Numbered from the stretch's first letter, positions 38,042 through 50,198 are shown. The stretch is DNA of 64,000 bases from Amycolatopsis sp. FDAARGOS 1241 (GCF_016889705.1 NZ_CP069526.1:6324001-6388000); one strand, 5' to 3'. Program-made: numbers and translations. Notes: generated by a model from the letters alone, not told the origin.

Positions 38042-39252
38042 TAGTTCTTCTCCAACGCAGAGACGCCGGGCAGTTCCTTGCCCTCGAGGTACTCCAGTGA
38101 AGCACCGCCGCCCGTGGAGATGTGGGAGAACCCGTCCTCGGGCAGACCCAGCTGCCGCACCGCGGCCGCCGAGTCACCGCCGCCGACCACGGTGAACGCG
38201 TTGCTCTGCACGAGCGCCTCGGCCACGGCACGGGTGCCGCCCGAGAACGCCTCGAACTCGAACACGCCCATCGGCCCGTTCCAGAACACGGTCGCCGCGT
38301 CGGCCAGCTTGGAGGCGAACAGCTCACGGCTGCGCGGGCCGATGTCGAGACCCTGGCGGTCGGCCGGGATGGCCGTGGCGTCGACGACGTCGTGCCCGGC
38401 GTCGGCCGAGAACTCCGTCGCGGCCAGCACGTCGACCGGGAGCACGAGCTCGACGCCGCGCTTCTCGGCCTCGGCGAGGAAACCGGACACCTGCTCGAGC
38501 TGGTCCTCCTGCAGCAGCGACTGGCCGACCTCGTGGCCCTGGGCCTTGAGGAAGGTGTACGCCATGCCACCGCCGATGAGCAGGCGGTCGACCTTGGTCA
38601 GCAGGTTGGCGATCACGCCGAGCTTGTCCGACACCTTCGCGCCGCCGAGCACCACCACGTAGGGGCGCTTGACGTCGTCGGTGAGCTTCTTCAGCACGTC
38701 GAGTTCGGCCAGCACCAGGCCGCCCGCGTACGCCGGGAGCACCGCGGCGATCTCGTAGACCGACGCCTGCTTGCGGTGCACCACGCCGAACCCGTCGGAC
38801 ACGAACGCGCCGCCGGGCACGAGCGCGGCCAGCTCCGCCGCGAGCTCGGAGCGGTCGACGGCGTCCTTGCTGGTCTCCCGCGCGTCGAAGCGCACGTTCT
38901 CCAGCAGTGCGACACCGCCGTCGGCGAGACCGCCGACGAGCGCCTTGGCCGAGTCGCCCACGAGGTCACCCGCGAGCGGCACCTCGGTGCCGAGCAGCTC
39001 GCCCAGCCGCTTGGCGACGGGCGCGAGCGTGTACTTCGGGTCGGGTTCGCCCTTGGGCCGGCCCAGGTGCGCGGTGACGACGACCTTCGCGCCCGCGTCG
39101 GCGAGCTTCTTGATCGTCGGCACGGCGGCGCGAACGCGGCCGTCGTCGGTGATCCGGTCCCCGTCGAGCGGGACGTTCAGGTCGCTGCGTACCAGCACGT
39201 AGCGGCCCTGAACGCTCTCACTCAGCAGGTTCTCCAGGTTCTTGACCGTCAT
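38041..39252 (-). CDS. pgk: Phosphoglycerate kinase
   Basis: 403-residue kinase making ATP from 1,3-bisphosphoglycerate. Motifs: [55 protein letters not shown], and the nucleotide loop [15 protein letters not shown] with [14 protein letters not shown]. The ATG at 39252 begins the conserved TVKNLENLL sequence 5 bases after gap; the open frame further upstream is the opposite reading of gap. Confidence 0.97.
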   Translation of the reverse strand: MTVKNLENLLSESVQGRYVLVRSDLNVPLDGDRITDDGRVRAAVPTIKKLADAGAKVVVTAHLGRPKGEPDPKYTLAPVAKRLGELLGTEVPLAGDLVGDSAKALVGGLADGGVALLENVRFDARETSKDAVDRSELAAELAALVPGGAFVSDGFGVVHRKQASVYEIAAVLPAYAGGLVLAELDVLKKLTDDVKRPYVVVLGGAKVSDKLGVIANLLTKVDRLLIGGGMAYTFLKAQGHEVGQSLLQEDQLEQVSGFLAEAEKRGVELVLPVDVLAATEFSADAGHDVVDATAIPADRQGLDIGPRSRELFASKLADAATVFWNGPMGVFEFEAFSGGTRAVAEALVQSNAFTVVGGGDSAAAVRQLGLPEDGFSHISTGGGASLEYLEGKELPGVSALEKN

Positions 39253-39257
39253 CGGGT

Positions 39258-41736
<2,479 letters not shown>

Positions 41737-41796
41737 GCGCTCGTTGTACCAGCGGGGTGCGACAAAAACGCTTCGTCCGCCGCCGCGTTCCGCGAT

Positions 41797-41802
41797 TACC
41801 CT
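41797..41802 (+). promoter_or_regulatory. -10 element for a leaderless LysE-family message
   Basis: TACCCT lies 6 bases before the ATG at 41809, with no Shine-Dalgarno sequence. It resembles the hexamer in front of mptB. Confidence 0.5.
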
Positions 41803-41808
41803 CGGCCT

Positions 41809-42453
41809 ATGGTCACCCCGGCGCACCTCGTGGCCTTCGCCGCGCTGACGTTCCTCATGGTCGTCGTCCCCGGCCCCAGCGTGCTGTTCACCATCAGCCG
41901 CGCGCTGACCGTCGGGCGCCGCGATGCGCTGCTCACCGTCCTCGGCAACGCCGCGGGCGTGTACACGCAGGTGGTGGCCGTCGCGTTCGGGCTGGGCGCG
42001 GTCGTGACGACATCGGCCGCCGTGTTCACCGCGATCAAGCTCGCGGGTGCGCTGTACCTCGTCTACCTGGGCATCCAGGCCATTCGCAAGCGCCGCAAGC
42101 TCGCCGACGCGATGGCGGCCTCCGTGCGCACCACGCCGGGTCGCACGCTGTCCGTCCTGCGTGTCGGCTTCGTCGTCGGCTTCGCCAACCCGAAGTCGAT
42201 CGTGTTCCTGGCCGCGCTGCTCCCCCAGTTCGTCGATCCGGCCGCCGGGTCGGTGCCCGCGCAGATGCTGCTGCTCGGCATCTGCCTCCCGGCCATCGCT
42301 CTGGCCACCGACAGCGCGTGGGCCCTTGTCGCCGGGACGGCACGCACCTGGTTCGCCCGCTCGCCCCGCCGCCTCGAACTCGTGGGCGGCACCGGGGGCC
42401 TGGTGATGATCGGCCTGGGCGCGACGCTCGCGTTCACGGGACGGAAGGACTAA
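41809..42453 (+). CDS. LysE/RhtB-family amino-acid exporter
   Basis: 214-residue membrane protein with five to six helices. The family signature is VVPGPSVLFTISRALTVGRR near the N-terminus, followed by YLVYLGIQAIRKRR and GFVVGFANPKSIVFLAALL. Members export lysine, homoserine or related amino acids; the substrate here is unknown. Its TAA stop overlaps the TAG stop of the convergent LLM oxidoreductase gene (shared CTAA), with no terminator between. Confidence 0.88.
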   Translation: MVTPAHLVAFAALTFLMVVVPGPSVLFTISRALTVGRRDALLTVLGNAAGVYTQVVAVAFGLGAVVTTSAAVFTAIKLAGALYLVYLGIQAIRKRRKLADAMAASVRTTPGRTLSVLRVGFVVGFANPKSIVFLAALLPQFVDPAAGSVPAQMLLLGICLPAIALATDSAWALVAGTARTWFARSPRRLELVGGTGGLVMIGLGATLAFTGRKD

Positions 42454-43259
42454 GCCAGCGCTGTCACCAGGTCGCGCTGCCACTCCCTGGGCAGCCCGTC
42501 GAGGGAGACGACCACCTGGTCGGCACCGGCGGAGCGGTACTCGCGCAGCCGGGCCACGACCGTGTCGAAATCGCCGTGCGCGGTCACGCCGTCGATGAGG
42601 CGGTCGGACAGGTCCGCGGTGTCGGCGGCAGTGAAGCCCATGCGGCGGAAGTTGGCCGCGTAACCCGGGACGCCGGCGAGGAACCGGAGGGAGCCGCTGC
42701 GCACGGTGTCGCGGGCACGGACCGGATCGGGGTCGGCGACGACCGTGGTGAGCACGGCCAGGCCGGTGTCCGGACCGAGCAGTTCGCGGGCCGACGCGAC
42801 GTAGTCCGGCGTGACGAGGAACGGGTACGCCGCGCGAGCGCGGTCGCGGGCCAGTTCGAGCATGCGGGGTCCCAGTGCGGACAGCACGCGCTGCGCGGCC
42901 GGGACCACCGCGTCCAGCTCGTCGAGGTAAGCCGACAGCGTGGCGAGCGGGCGGGCGCCGTGGGCGCCGCCGAGGCCGGGCAGCCAGCGGCCGGGGTGGG
43001 TGGCCGCCAGGTCGCGGTAGCGTGCCGCCACGTCGGCCGCGCGCACCCGGTCCACGGACAGGATCCCGTTGACCACCGTGATCCGCCGCGTCGCGCGCAC
43101 GAGTTCGGGCACGAGTGCCCCGTTGTCACCCTGACCACCCGGCACCCACACCGTGGCGTAGCCGAGTTCCTCCAGCCGCACCGCCTCCGCGACCGCCGCC
43201 GCCGAGTCCGTCGTGCCGAACGCGGGTGTCGCCGCTCCCACCGGGCCGAGTGTCGTCAT
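42450..43259 (-). CDS. LLM-class F420-dependent oxidoreductase
   Basis: 269-residue TIM-barrel enzyme of the luciferase-like monooxygenase family that usually uses coenzyme F420. It shows EAVRLEELGYATVWVPGGQ, ITVVNGILSVDRVRAADV and ARYRDLAATHPGRWLPGLGG, which fit the TIGR03620-type actinobacterial group. The ATG at 43259 is taken as start; GTG at 43277 in the same frame is possible. It lies 37 bases downstream of the condensin-like operon on the same strand and could be read from it. Its substrate is unknown. Confidence 0.82.
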   Translation of the reverse strand: MTTLGPVGAATPAFGTTDSAAAVAEAVRLEELGYATVWVPGGQGDNGALVPELVRATRRITVVNGILSVDRVRAADVAARYRDLAATHPGRWLPGLGGAHGARPLATLSAYLDELDAVVPAAQRVLSALGPRMLELARDRARAAYPFLVTPDYVASARELLGPDTGLAVLTTVVADPDPVRARDTVRSGSLRFLAGVPGYAANFRRMGFTAADTADLSDRLIDGVTAHGDFDTVVARLREYRSAGADQVVVSLDGLPREWQRDLVTALA

Positions 43260-43296
43260 GCCGGTGGCAACCGGCACCGGCCCGGTGGTGTTCCGC

Positions 43297-46200
43297 TCAC
43301 GCCGGTTGTTCGTCGACAGCGGAATCCACAGCGGAAACCACAGCGGGATCCAGCACGGAATCGCCGGCGGGCTCCTCGGCCGAAGCCGGCACGTCGACCT
43401 TGCTGAACATCCGCGTCGCCGAGAGCCGGGCGACGCCGTCCGGATCGCCGAGGTCCTCCAAGCAATTGCGGATCGTCGAGTCCACCGACAGGTACTTCCG
43501 GCCGGCCCGCAGGTCGGCGTCGTTGCGCAGCCGCACGATGAGGGGGAACTCCGCGAGCGCGCCCGCGTCGAACAAGCCGGTGGTGTAGATCAGCTGCACG
43601 CCCAGGGCTTCCGCGACCGCGCGCTGCAGCTCCAGCAGGTACCCCGCCGACGCGCGACCGATGGGGTTGTCCAGGAACAGCACGCCGGAGTGGCGGTTGC
43701 GCGCCTTGCCGCGGTTGTTCGCGCGCAGCGCCGCGAGCGTGCAGTACAGGATGATCGCCGCGGTGAGCTGCTGCCCGCCGGAGAACACGTCGCGGATCTC
43801 CGACACGCGCTGGCGTTCGGTGCGCAGCACGGAATCCGGCTTCAGCATGTCGACGCGGAACCCCTTGGGCGCGGCCACCTGCACGCCGCGCAGCACGAGC
43901 GACAGCCCGTCGCGCTTCACGTCGCGGCCGTCGGCCGTCTTGCCCACCGCCGCCTCGTCGACGACCTCGCCGAGCTTCTCCGCGAGCACGTTGTCCTCGA
44001 GTTCGGTGAAGCGGATGCGCAGGAACTCCTGGCCCGACCAGTCACCGAGCCCGTCGGGCAGCCGCGACACGCGCTGGGCCGAGCGCAGCGTGCGCAGCGC
44101 GCCGTCGACCATGCCCTGCAGGCGCGTGATGATGCCGCCGCGGTGGCGGTCGATCTGAGCGAGGTCGTCGGTGAGCGTGCGCAGCCGCGGGCGCAGCGCC
44201 TCGGCCCACTCCACGGCGTGGGCGGGCAGCTGGTCGCGCTTGACCGAGATCACCTGCTGGCGCACCGGTGTGCTCAGCTTCTCGAAGCGCTTTTCCGTGG
44301 CGTACTGCGCCAGCTGGTCCGCGGCCGCGCGGACGCGCCGGTCGCCCGTGTCGGCGGCTTCCTGCGCGTTCGACAGCACGGTGTTCAGCTGCGAATGCTT
44401 GGCGCGCGCGGATTCGACGTCCCCGTCATACGCCTCGGCGCTCGTGTCCTCGACGAGCAAGTGCGCGAGCGACTCGCCGAGCAGCCCGAACCCGGACGCC
44501 GACGCCTTGGCCGCCTCCAGCGTCGCCTCCGCCGCCGCGCGCCGCTCCTGCAGCTCCTCCCACGTGCGGGCCGCGGCCGACACCTCGAGCGACGCCGCGT
44601 CGATGAGCTGCAGGCCGTGCTCGATGTCGCGCGGCCGCTCGGCCGGCGACGCCGCACCCGTCTGCAGCGGCAGCACGTCCAGCTCGGCCCGCCGCGTGGA
44701 CACCAGGCCGATCGCCTCGGTGCGTTCCTCCTCCACCGCGTCCACCACACGCCGCGCGCGGGCCAGCGCCGCCGCGCGGGCCGACGCGTCGGAACCGTCC
44801 GGCGTCTCCAGCAGCTCCGCGGCGCGCGTGCGCACCCCTTCGTCGAGCGCTTCGAGCGCGGAGGCCGCCGCAGCTTCCGCGGATTCGGCCTGCTCCAGTT
44901 CGGACCGCAGGTCGCTGCCGACCTCCACCTTGGCGTAGGCGTCCGAAGCCGACGCGAACGACCGGCGCAGCGCGTCCACCGGTTCGACCGGCGCCTCGGT
45001 GTCTTCGGAGTCTTCCGTCACTTCGGCGGCACCCGGCACCTCGGCCAGCTCGGCCCGGGCGGTCGTCGCCGTGCGGCGGTGCCCGTCGGCGGTCCGCTGC
45101 TCCTCCCCCGCCTGCTCACGCAACCGCGCGGCGCGGGCTGCCGCGTCGGCCGCGGTGGCTTCGGCGCGCTCGGCGATCTCCGTGGCCCGCTCGACTTCTT
45201 CGGTCCACTCCGCCACGCGAGCCGCCCGGGCCGCGAGCTCACCGAGCCGGCGGGCCTTCTCCTCACTGTCGGCCACCGCGGCGCGCAACGCCGGCACGCG
45301 CTCGCGCAGTGCGGCCACTTTTTCGCTCAACCGCGCGAATTCCGCTTCCGCCCGGCCCAGCGCCGTCTGCGCGGTCTCGCGCGCGACGCGGGCGCTTTCG
45401 GCCTGTTCCGCGAGCGTCGCGATCGCGCCGGCCGGGTAGTCCTCGCGCCACGTGGTGAGCTTCCACGTCAGCGCGCCGTCGGTGGCGAGCGAAGCGGCGA
45501 GCTGCTCCAGGCGGCGCTGGCGTTCGGCGTGCCGCCGCGCCACCGCTTCGCGTTCGGTGTCGGCCGCTTCCTCGTCGTACATCGCCGGGTTCGGCGGCAC
45601 GAGGAACTCCACACCCGCCGCGGCCGGCGCGTCCTCCTGCTGGAACGCCTCGGTGGTGCCGACGGCGACCACGGCGCTGGGCAGCAGCCGCCCGGCCGCC
45701 AGCACCTCGCGCGCCCGCGGCACTTGCGCGGCGTCGTTCAGCAGCACCCCGGCGACGAGCTGCGGCAGGCGCTCCAGCACCTCGTCCCGCCGCCCGGCGT
45801 CCAGTTTGGACAGATACCGCCAGCCGGACCACGCGGTGATCCCGGCCTGTTCGAGGGCGTCGAGGGCCGCCTGCACGTCGTGCGGTGGCGGCAGCAGGCC
45901 CCCGGAGCCGAGCGCGGCGAGCGCCCGTTCGTCGGCCGACTCCTCCATCCGCAGCGCCGTCTGCTCCTTCTCGACGGCCGCGCTCGCGTCGCGAAGCCGT
46001 TGCAGCAGCACGGGCAGATCGCTTTCGAGCCGCACGTCGTCGGCGGCCAGCAGCTCGACGAGCCGCGGTTCGGCCGCCAGCGCGTCCGTGCGCCGGTGCG
46101 CCCGGTCGAGGTCCTCGGCCGCGCGCGCCAGCCGGTCCTGTGTGGACCCCGCGAGCTGGTTCGCCTCATTGACAGCTCGTTGCGCCGCCTGCAAGTCCTC

Positions 46201-47829
46201 GCCCACGCGGTCGAGTTCCTGCTCGCGCCGGCCGAGTTCGGTGGCCGCTTCGTCGGCTTCGCCGCGCGCTGCGCGCGCCGCCTCCGGCACGTCCGCTCCG
46301 GCCGCGAGCAGTCCACTTCGGACGGAATTCGAGATCTCCTCGCGCAGCTCGGCGATGCGCGAGGACAGCCCCCGTGCTTCCGCCCGGCGCGAGGCGGCGA
46401 GGTTCGCGGCCTCGTCGCGATCGGTCTGCGCCTTTTCGGCCTCGGCGCGCAACGCGCCGGCGTGGGCCTCGGCCTGGTCGGCCTGCCGCTGTGCGTCGCG
46501 GGCCAGCGCCAGCAAGCCGCGCGCGAGCGCGGACGCCGCCGCGTTGCGCGCCGCCAGCGCGGGCTTCGCCTTCTCCTCGCGGTTGCCGACGAGCTCGCGC
46601 AGATCCTTGGCCTTGCGCGCCGCGTTGAGCTGGTTGAGCACGGTCGCGGTTTCGCGCCACGCCTCGGCGGCCGTCTTCGCGTCGGCCAGCTCGTCGTCCA
46701 CCCGCTTGCGCGCTTCCTGCGCTTCCTCCAGCCGCAACACGGCGACGAGCCGGCGCAGCTCCGTGACTCCCGCCGCGAGGCGGCGATGGTCGCCCTCGGC
46801 GAGATTCTCCGCCGACTTGACCTCGTCGACGTGCTCTTCGAGCCCCGAAAGCCGCGCGTTCTCCAACTCGTTGCGCGCGTGGATTCGCCCGGCGAGCTCC
46901 CGCAGGTCCGCGCGGGCCGACTCGGCGATCCGGCGCGACGCCGCGGCCACGCCCTCCTCGTCGGCCAGCGGGCCGAGCAGTTCGAGCGCCCCCTCGACGA
47001 AGTCCTTCTCCGCCAGCAGTTCGCCGCGCTGCGCGAGGTTGTGGGCATACGTCGACACGACCTCGGCGAGGTCCTTCGGCTCGTCTTCCGACAGCACTGC
47101 GCGCAGCAGGAACTCCACGAACGCCTCGTCGGTGGAGAACTGGAACGCGTCGGCCGCCTCGCCCTCGCCGGCGTTCATCGCGCGCTGGTACCGGAACAGT
47201 TCCGTGTCGAGACCGAGCGAGTCCAGTTTGGCAGTCCACTCGTGGTGGCGCCGCGTCCACGACAGCTCCAGCTCCGGTTCGGCCATCGAGGCCGCGGCGA
47301 TCCGGTCGTGGAAGCCGGACATGGTGAGCAGCCGGCCGTCCTCGGTCAGCGGCAGCGAGTCGAGCCCCACCGCCGCCGTCGGGCGGAAGCAGTACCACGA
47401 GTCGACGAGGTTCTCCGAGTCCGCCGACGTCACCTGCCCGCGCCACTCCGACACCTTGCCGGTGATCACGCGGTGCCCGGTATCGACGTGCAGCCACTCC
47501 AGCACGACGTGCGAAACGTCCTTGGCCGCCACGAACTTCTCCAGCACCTTGGTGCTCGTGGTGCCCACGACCTGGCGACGGCCCGGCAGCATCACGGAGA
47601 AGATCAGCTTGATCAGCACCGATTTGCCGCCGCCGTTCTCCAGGAACAGCACGCTCGCGGGGGAAGGCCGGCGCACCGGCCCCCCGGCGTGGATGCCGGC
47701 GCTGAACAGCGCGTCCTGCTTGGGCGCGGTGATGGTGGCGCCGACGCCGCTGAAGTCCAGCACCACGTCCTGGTAGCGGGCGCCCGCGGGGCCCACCGAG
47801 TGCAGGCGGACCCGCGAAAGCTCGTACAT
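43297..47829 (-). CDS. SMC/MukB-like condensin ATPase (JetC/MksB type)
   Basis: 1510-residue ATPase, third gene of a MukFEB-like operon. Its N-terminal head holds the P-loop ENGGGKS (64-70, Lys69), followed by WLHVDTGHRVITGKV. Long Ala/Glu/Arg-rich coiled coils fill roughly residues 280-650 and 780-1180, with a hinge-like region between. The C-terminal head has an ABC signature FSGGQQLTAAI (about 1349) and Walker B GVLFLDNPIGRAS. In Walker B, Asn1388 stands where SMC and MukB proteins have the catalytic glutamate. The size matches MukB (about 1486) and JetC. GAGGGG precedes the ATG. A chromosome- or plasmid-organising role is inferred from architecture only. Confidence 0.78.
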   Translation of the reverse strand: MYELSRVRLHSVGPAGARYQDVVLDFSGVGATITAPKQDALFSAGIHAGGPVRRPSPASVLFLENGGGKSVLIKLIFSVMLPGRRQVVGTTSTKVLEKFVAAKDVSHVVLEWLHVDTGHRVITGKVSEWRGQVTSADSENLVDSWYCFRPTAAVGLDSLPLTEDGRLLTMSGFHDRIAAASMAEPELELSWTRRHHEWTAKLDSLGLDTELFRYQRAMNAGEGEAADAFQFSTDEAFVEFLLRAVLSEDEPKDLAEVVSTYAHNLAQRGELLAEKDFVEGALELLGPLADEEGVAAASRRIAESARADLRELAGRIHARNELENARLSGLEEHVDEVKSAENLAEGDHRRLAAGVTELRRLVAVLRLEEAQEARKRVDDELADAKTAAEAWRETATVLNQLNAARKAKDLRELVGNREEKAKPALAARNAAASALARGLLALARDAQRQADQAEAHAGALRAEAEKAQTDRDEAANLAASRRAEARGLSSRIAELREEISNSVRSGLLAAGADVPEAARAARGEADEAATELGRREQELDRVGEDLQAAQRAVNEANQLAGSTQDRLARAAEDLDRAHRRTDALAAEPRLVELLAADDVRLESDLPVLLQRLRDASAAVEKEQTALRMEESADERALAALGSGGLLPPPHDVQAALDALEQAGITAWSGWRYLSKLDAGRRDEVLERLPQLVAGVLLNDAAQVPRAREVLAAGRLLPSAVVAVGTTEAFQQEDAPAAAGVEFLVPPNPAMYDEEAADTEREAVARRHAERQRRLEQLAASLATDGALTWKLTTWREDYPAGAIATLAEQAESARVARETAQTALGRAEAEFARLSEKVAALRERVPALRAAVADSEEKARRLGELAARAARVAEWTEEVERATEIAERAEATAADAAARAARLREQAGEEQRTADGHRRTATTARAELAEVPGAAEVTEDSEDTEAPVEPVDALRRSFASASDAYAKVEVGSDLRSELEQAESAEAAAASALEALDEGVRTRAAELLETPDGSDASARAAALARARRVVDAVEEERTEAIGLVSTRRAELDVLPLQTGAASPAERPRDIEHGLQLIDAASLEVSAAARTWEELQERRAAAEATLEAAKASASGFGLLGESLAHLLVEDTSAEAYDGDVESARAKHSQLNTVLSNAQEAADTGDRRVRAAADQLAQYATEKRFEKLSTPVRQQVISVKRDQLPAHAVEWAEALRPRLRTLTDDLAQIDRHRGGIITRLQGMVDGALRTLRSAQRVSRLPDGLGDWSGQEFLRIRFTELEDNVLAEKLGEVVDEAAVGKTADGRDVKRDGLSLVLRGVQVAAPKGFRVDMLKPDSVLRTERQRVSEIRDVFSGGQQLTAAIILYCTLAALRANNRGKARNRHSGVLFLDNPIGRASAGYLLELQRAVAEALGVQLIYTTGLFDAGALAEFPLIVRLRNDADLRAGRKYLSVDSTIRNCLEDLGDPDGVARLSATRMFSKVDVPASAEEPAGDSVLDPAVVSAVDSAVDEQPA

Positions 47830-47839
47830 CGAATCCCCT

Positions 47840-48643
47840 CTACTGCAACGTGTCCGACGCGGTTGCGCGCAGCGTGCCCCCCGCGCTCGCGACCGCGACG
47901 ACGCCGAGCGCGAGCAAGTCGTCGAACGCCGCGTCGGCGGCCAGCTCGCGCACCTGGATCTGGTACCGGGGCGTGGTGCGGTAGGTACCGCCCTGCTCGT
48001 CGCTCACCGGCACCAGGAAACCCTGATCGGCGAGGAACCGCAGGGCGCGCGCGACCATGCCCCGGGTGGTGTCGGCGGCCATGCGGCCGTCCTTCGTGGC
48101 CGCGGCGGCCGGGCGGCGGGCGTAGGCGCGCCACGCCTGTTCCAGCTCCGGCGCGTCGGCCGGCGGGTCGTTGTTGGTCTCGGCCTGCTGCGCGCGCTCG
48201 TCGAGGATGCGCGCGGCCTCACGCACCATCGCGTCGACCTGCTCCACGCTCACGCGGCCGATGTAGGTGTCGTTGGCGAGGTCGTCGGGCCGCGGGTAGG
48301 CGAGCGCGGCCGCGGCGAGGTGGATGAGGCCGTGCATGACCTTCTCGGTCTCGCGGCGCTCGCGGATCTTGGCCTGGCGCGCGTAGCTGTCCATCTTGAT
48401 CTCGAAGATCGACTCGTCGACGGCCGCGAGCACGGCGCCCGCCTGCTGGTTGACCTCAAGCACCATGAGCCCGAGGCCCGACGCGACGGCGTGCGTGAGC
48501 GCCTTGAACGCGTTGTCCTCGGCGTAGCGGCGCACCAGCTCGCCGTAGACGACGTCGCGGGCGGGCAGCTGCTTCGGGCGCATGCCGAACGCGACCAGGC
48601 GCGCGGCGGCCTCGGCGTCGACGCTCGTGTGGGTCACGGGCAT
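47840..48643 (-). CDS. MukE/JetB-like condensin subunit
   Basis: 267-residue protein, middle gene of the operon. It is mainly helical with winged-helix features: FGMRPKQLPARDVVYGELVRR, KVMHGLIHLAAAALAYPRPD, and ARALRFLADQGFLVPVSDEQ followed by YRTTPRYQIQVREL, which reads as a helix-wing pair. MukE and JetB have this size and winged-helix content and bind the kleisin. The ATG at 48643 shares a base with the upstream stop (TGATG), and 10 bases separate its stop from the ATPase gene, so the three proteins are made together. Confidence 0.65.
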   Translation of the reverse strand: MPVTHTSVDAEAAARLVAFGMRPKQLPARDVVYGELVRRYAEDNAFKALTHAVASGLGLMVLEVNQQAGAVLAAVDESIFEIKMDSYARQAKIRERRETEKVMHGLIHLAAAALAYPRPDDLANDTYIGRVSVEQVDAMVREAARILDERAQQAETNNDPPADAPELEQAWRAYARRPAAAATKDGRMAADTTRGMVARALRFLADQGFLVPVSDEQGGTYRTTPRYQIQVRELAADAAFDDLLALGVVAVASAGGTLRATASDTLQ

Positions 48644-50136
48644 CAGGCGACCTCCTGGGGCTCGGGTTCGGCATCGTGGTCTTCGGCGCGCTCGACCTGC
48701 GCGGTGGACAGCAGCAGATCGGCTCCGCCGAACTCGGGGTCGTCGAGCAGCGTGCCGTCGTCGACGGCCAGCAGCACCTGGCGTTCCCCCTGGCGGCGCG
48801 CGGCGCCGACCTCGGGACTGTAGGCGTGCAGTGCGCGCAGCGCGACGAGAGCCGCCAGCCCGGGTTGCTTCGTGCGGCGCGCGTCCTCCAGCAGGCCTGA
48901 CAGGCGGCGCGGCACGTCGGGCAGGTCGAGCAGGTCGTCGGCCAGGCGCCACACGTCGTCGCCGAAGCGGTCGGTGTCCTCGGCGGGCATCAGCTCGGGC
49001 TCGGGGACCTCGCCCACCAGCTGGTCGCGGTCGGGCGCCGGCCGCAGCAGCAGCGACACGAGCGAAGACAGCGACGGCACAGCAGGTGGCGTGATCCCGG
49101 CGACGGCGTGGAAGAAGTGCTCGGCGGGCGCGCCGGCGTCGGCCAGCGGCAGGCCGAGCGTCGGCACGAGCAGCTGGCCGAACAGGTCGATCGTCGCGCG
49201 CTGCGGCGGGCCGGAGAACTGCTGGCGGTCCTGCTCGGCGCGGAACACCGCACCCGCGGCGGCCAGGCGCGACTGCAGGCGGGTGTGGCGGCGGATGCAG
49301 TCGGCGACGATGTCGACGAGCTCGGCCGCGCGGCGCTTGTGGTCGGCGTCCTCGGACTCGTCCCGCGCGCTGGTGATGTTCTTGAGGATCGCGTTCTCCG
49401 CGCGGAAACGGGACTCGATGTGCCCGAGCGCGGTGTCGATCAGCTCCGGGACCTCGAGTTCCCAGTCGACGGCGCGCACGTCGCGGCGGGTGGCGTCGAG
49501 CTTCGCGCGCAGGGTCTCGCCGTACTGGACGGTGCGGTAGCGCGCCTGCTCGGCCGCGAGCTTCGCGTCGGTGAGCCGGCCCCGGTTGATCAGGTTCTCG
49601 AGCTTCACCTCGGCCGCGATCTGGGCCGACTCGACGTCGGTGTCCAGCGCGCCGACGAGCACGTTGATCGCTTCGTCCGTGGCGCGCAGGTACACCTCAC
49701 CGTCGGGCGCGGCCAGCTCGACGAGCAGCTTGAAGTCGAACTGCCTGCGCTGGTAGCCGTCCGGGCCCATCGAACCGTAGACGCGCCGGAAGCCACGGTC
49801 GGTCGTGCCGACGTTGATCAGGTTGTCGAGCACCCACTTCGCCACGCGCACGTGTTCCTCGGGCGTGCGCGAACGCGCCTGCTGCGAGATGAACGGCAAC
49901 AGCCGGTCGATCACCTGGTCGTGGCCCGCACCGGTGTCGAAGTCCATGGCGATGGTGACCTGGTCGATCGTGTGCAGCGCGATCTCGGCCATCTGGTAGA
50001 CCGTGGCGTCGGCCCAGTCGAGCTTGGCCTTGCGGGCGTCGAGGTCGTGCAGCGGCGCGGTGCACGCGAGCGCCTTCAGCCGGCGGGTCAGCCCCTCGTC
50101 GGCCAGGCCCGCGCTCCCCATCTCGTCGTCTCGCAC
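48643..50136 (-). CDS. MukF/JetA-like condensin kleisin
   Basis: 497-residue largely helical protein, first gene of the operon. It has VYQMAEIALHTIDQVTIAM, a middle helical region with DTDVESAQIAAEVKLENLI and RGRLTDAKLAAEQAR, and the long helices RRDVRAVDWELEVPELIDT, the pattern of the MukF/MksF/JetA middle domain. The acidic C-terminus (RAEDHDAEPEPQEV) is short. Length and position first in an F-E-B order match kleisin genes. GTG at 50136 is preferred over ATG 50121 because a TAGCCT hexamer lies 8 bases before it. The assignment rests on architecture, not on a profile search. Confidence 0.65.
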   Translation of the reverse strand: MRDDEMGSAGLADEGLTRRLKALACTAPLHDLDARKAKLDWADATVYQMAEIALHTIDQVTIAMDFDTGAGHDQVIDRLLPFISQQARSRTPEEHVRVAKWVLDNLINVGTTDRGFRRVYGSMGPDGYQRRQFDFKLLVELAAPDGEVYLRATDEAINVLVGALDTDVESAQIAAEVKLENLINRGRLTDAKLAAEQARYRTVQYGETLRAKLDATRRDVRAVDWELEVPELIDTALGHIESRFRAENAILKNITSARDESEDADHKRRAAELVDIVADCIRRHTRLQSRLAAAGAVFRAEQDRQQFSGPPQRATIDLFGQLLVPTLGLPLADAGAPAEHFFHAVAGITPPAVPSLSSLVSLLLRPAPDRDQLVGEVPEPELMPAEDTDRFGDDVWRLADDLLDLPDVPRRLSGLLEDARRTKQPGLAALVALRALHAYSPEVGAARRQGERQVLLAVDDGTLLDDPEFGGADLLLSTAQVERAEDHDAEPEPQEVA

Positions 50137-50144
50137 AGCAGGCC

Positions 50145-50150
50145 AGGCTA
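50145..50150 (-). promoter_or_regulatory. -10 element for the condensin-like operon
   Basis: On the minus strand TAGCCT lies 8 bases before GTG 50136, with no Shine-Dalgarno sequence. It suggests a leaderless message for the three-gene operon, from a promoter that shares the short divergent gap with the next gene. Confidence 0.45.
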
Positions 50151-50185
50151 GTCGGCCTGCTCAGGCGCCCGCACACGCGGACGGC

Positions 50186-50191
50186 TAGCGT
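50186..50191 (+). promoter_or_regulatory. -10 element for the PPOX gene
   Basis: TAGCGT lies 7 bases before ATG 50199. The earlier in-frame GTG at 50190 falls inside this hexamer, so ATG 50199 is the better start. Confidence 0.5.
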
Positions 50192-50198
50192 GACCCAC

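Noticed and set aside
43213..48327. A 1704-codon open frame on the plus strand opposite the condensin ATPase gene
   Set aside because: It is the mirror of a strongly GC3-biased gene. It has His/Arg/Gly-rich low-complexity translation and no family motif, while the minus strand encodes clear ATPase motifs.
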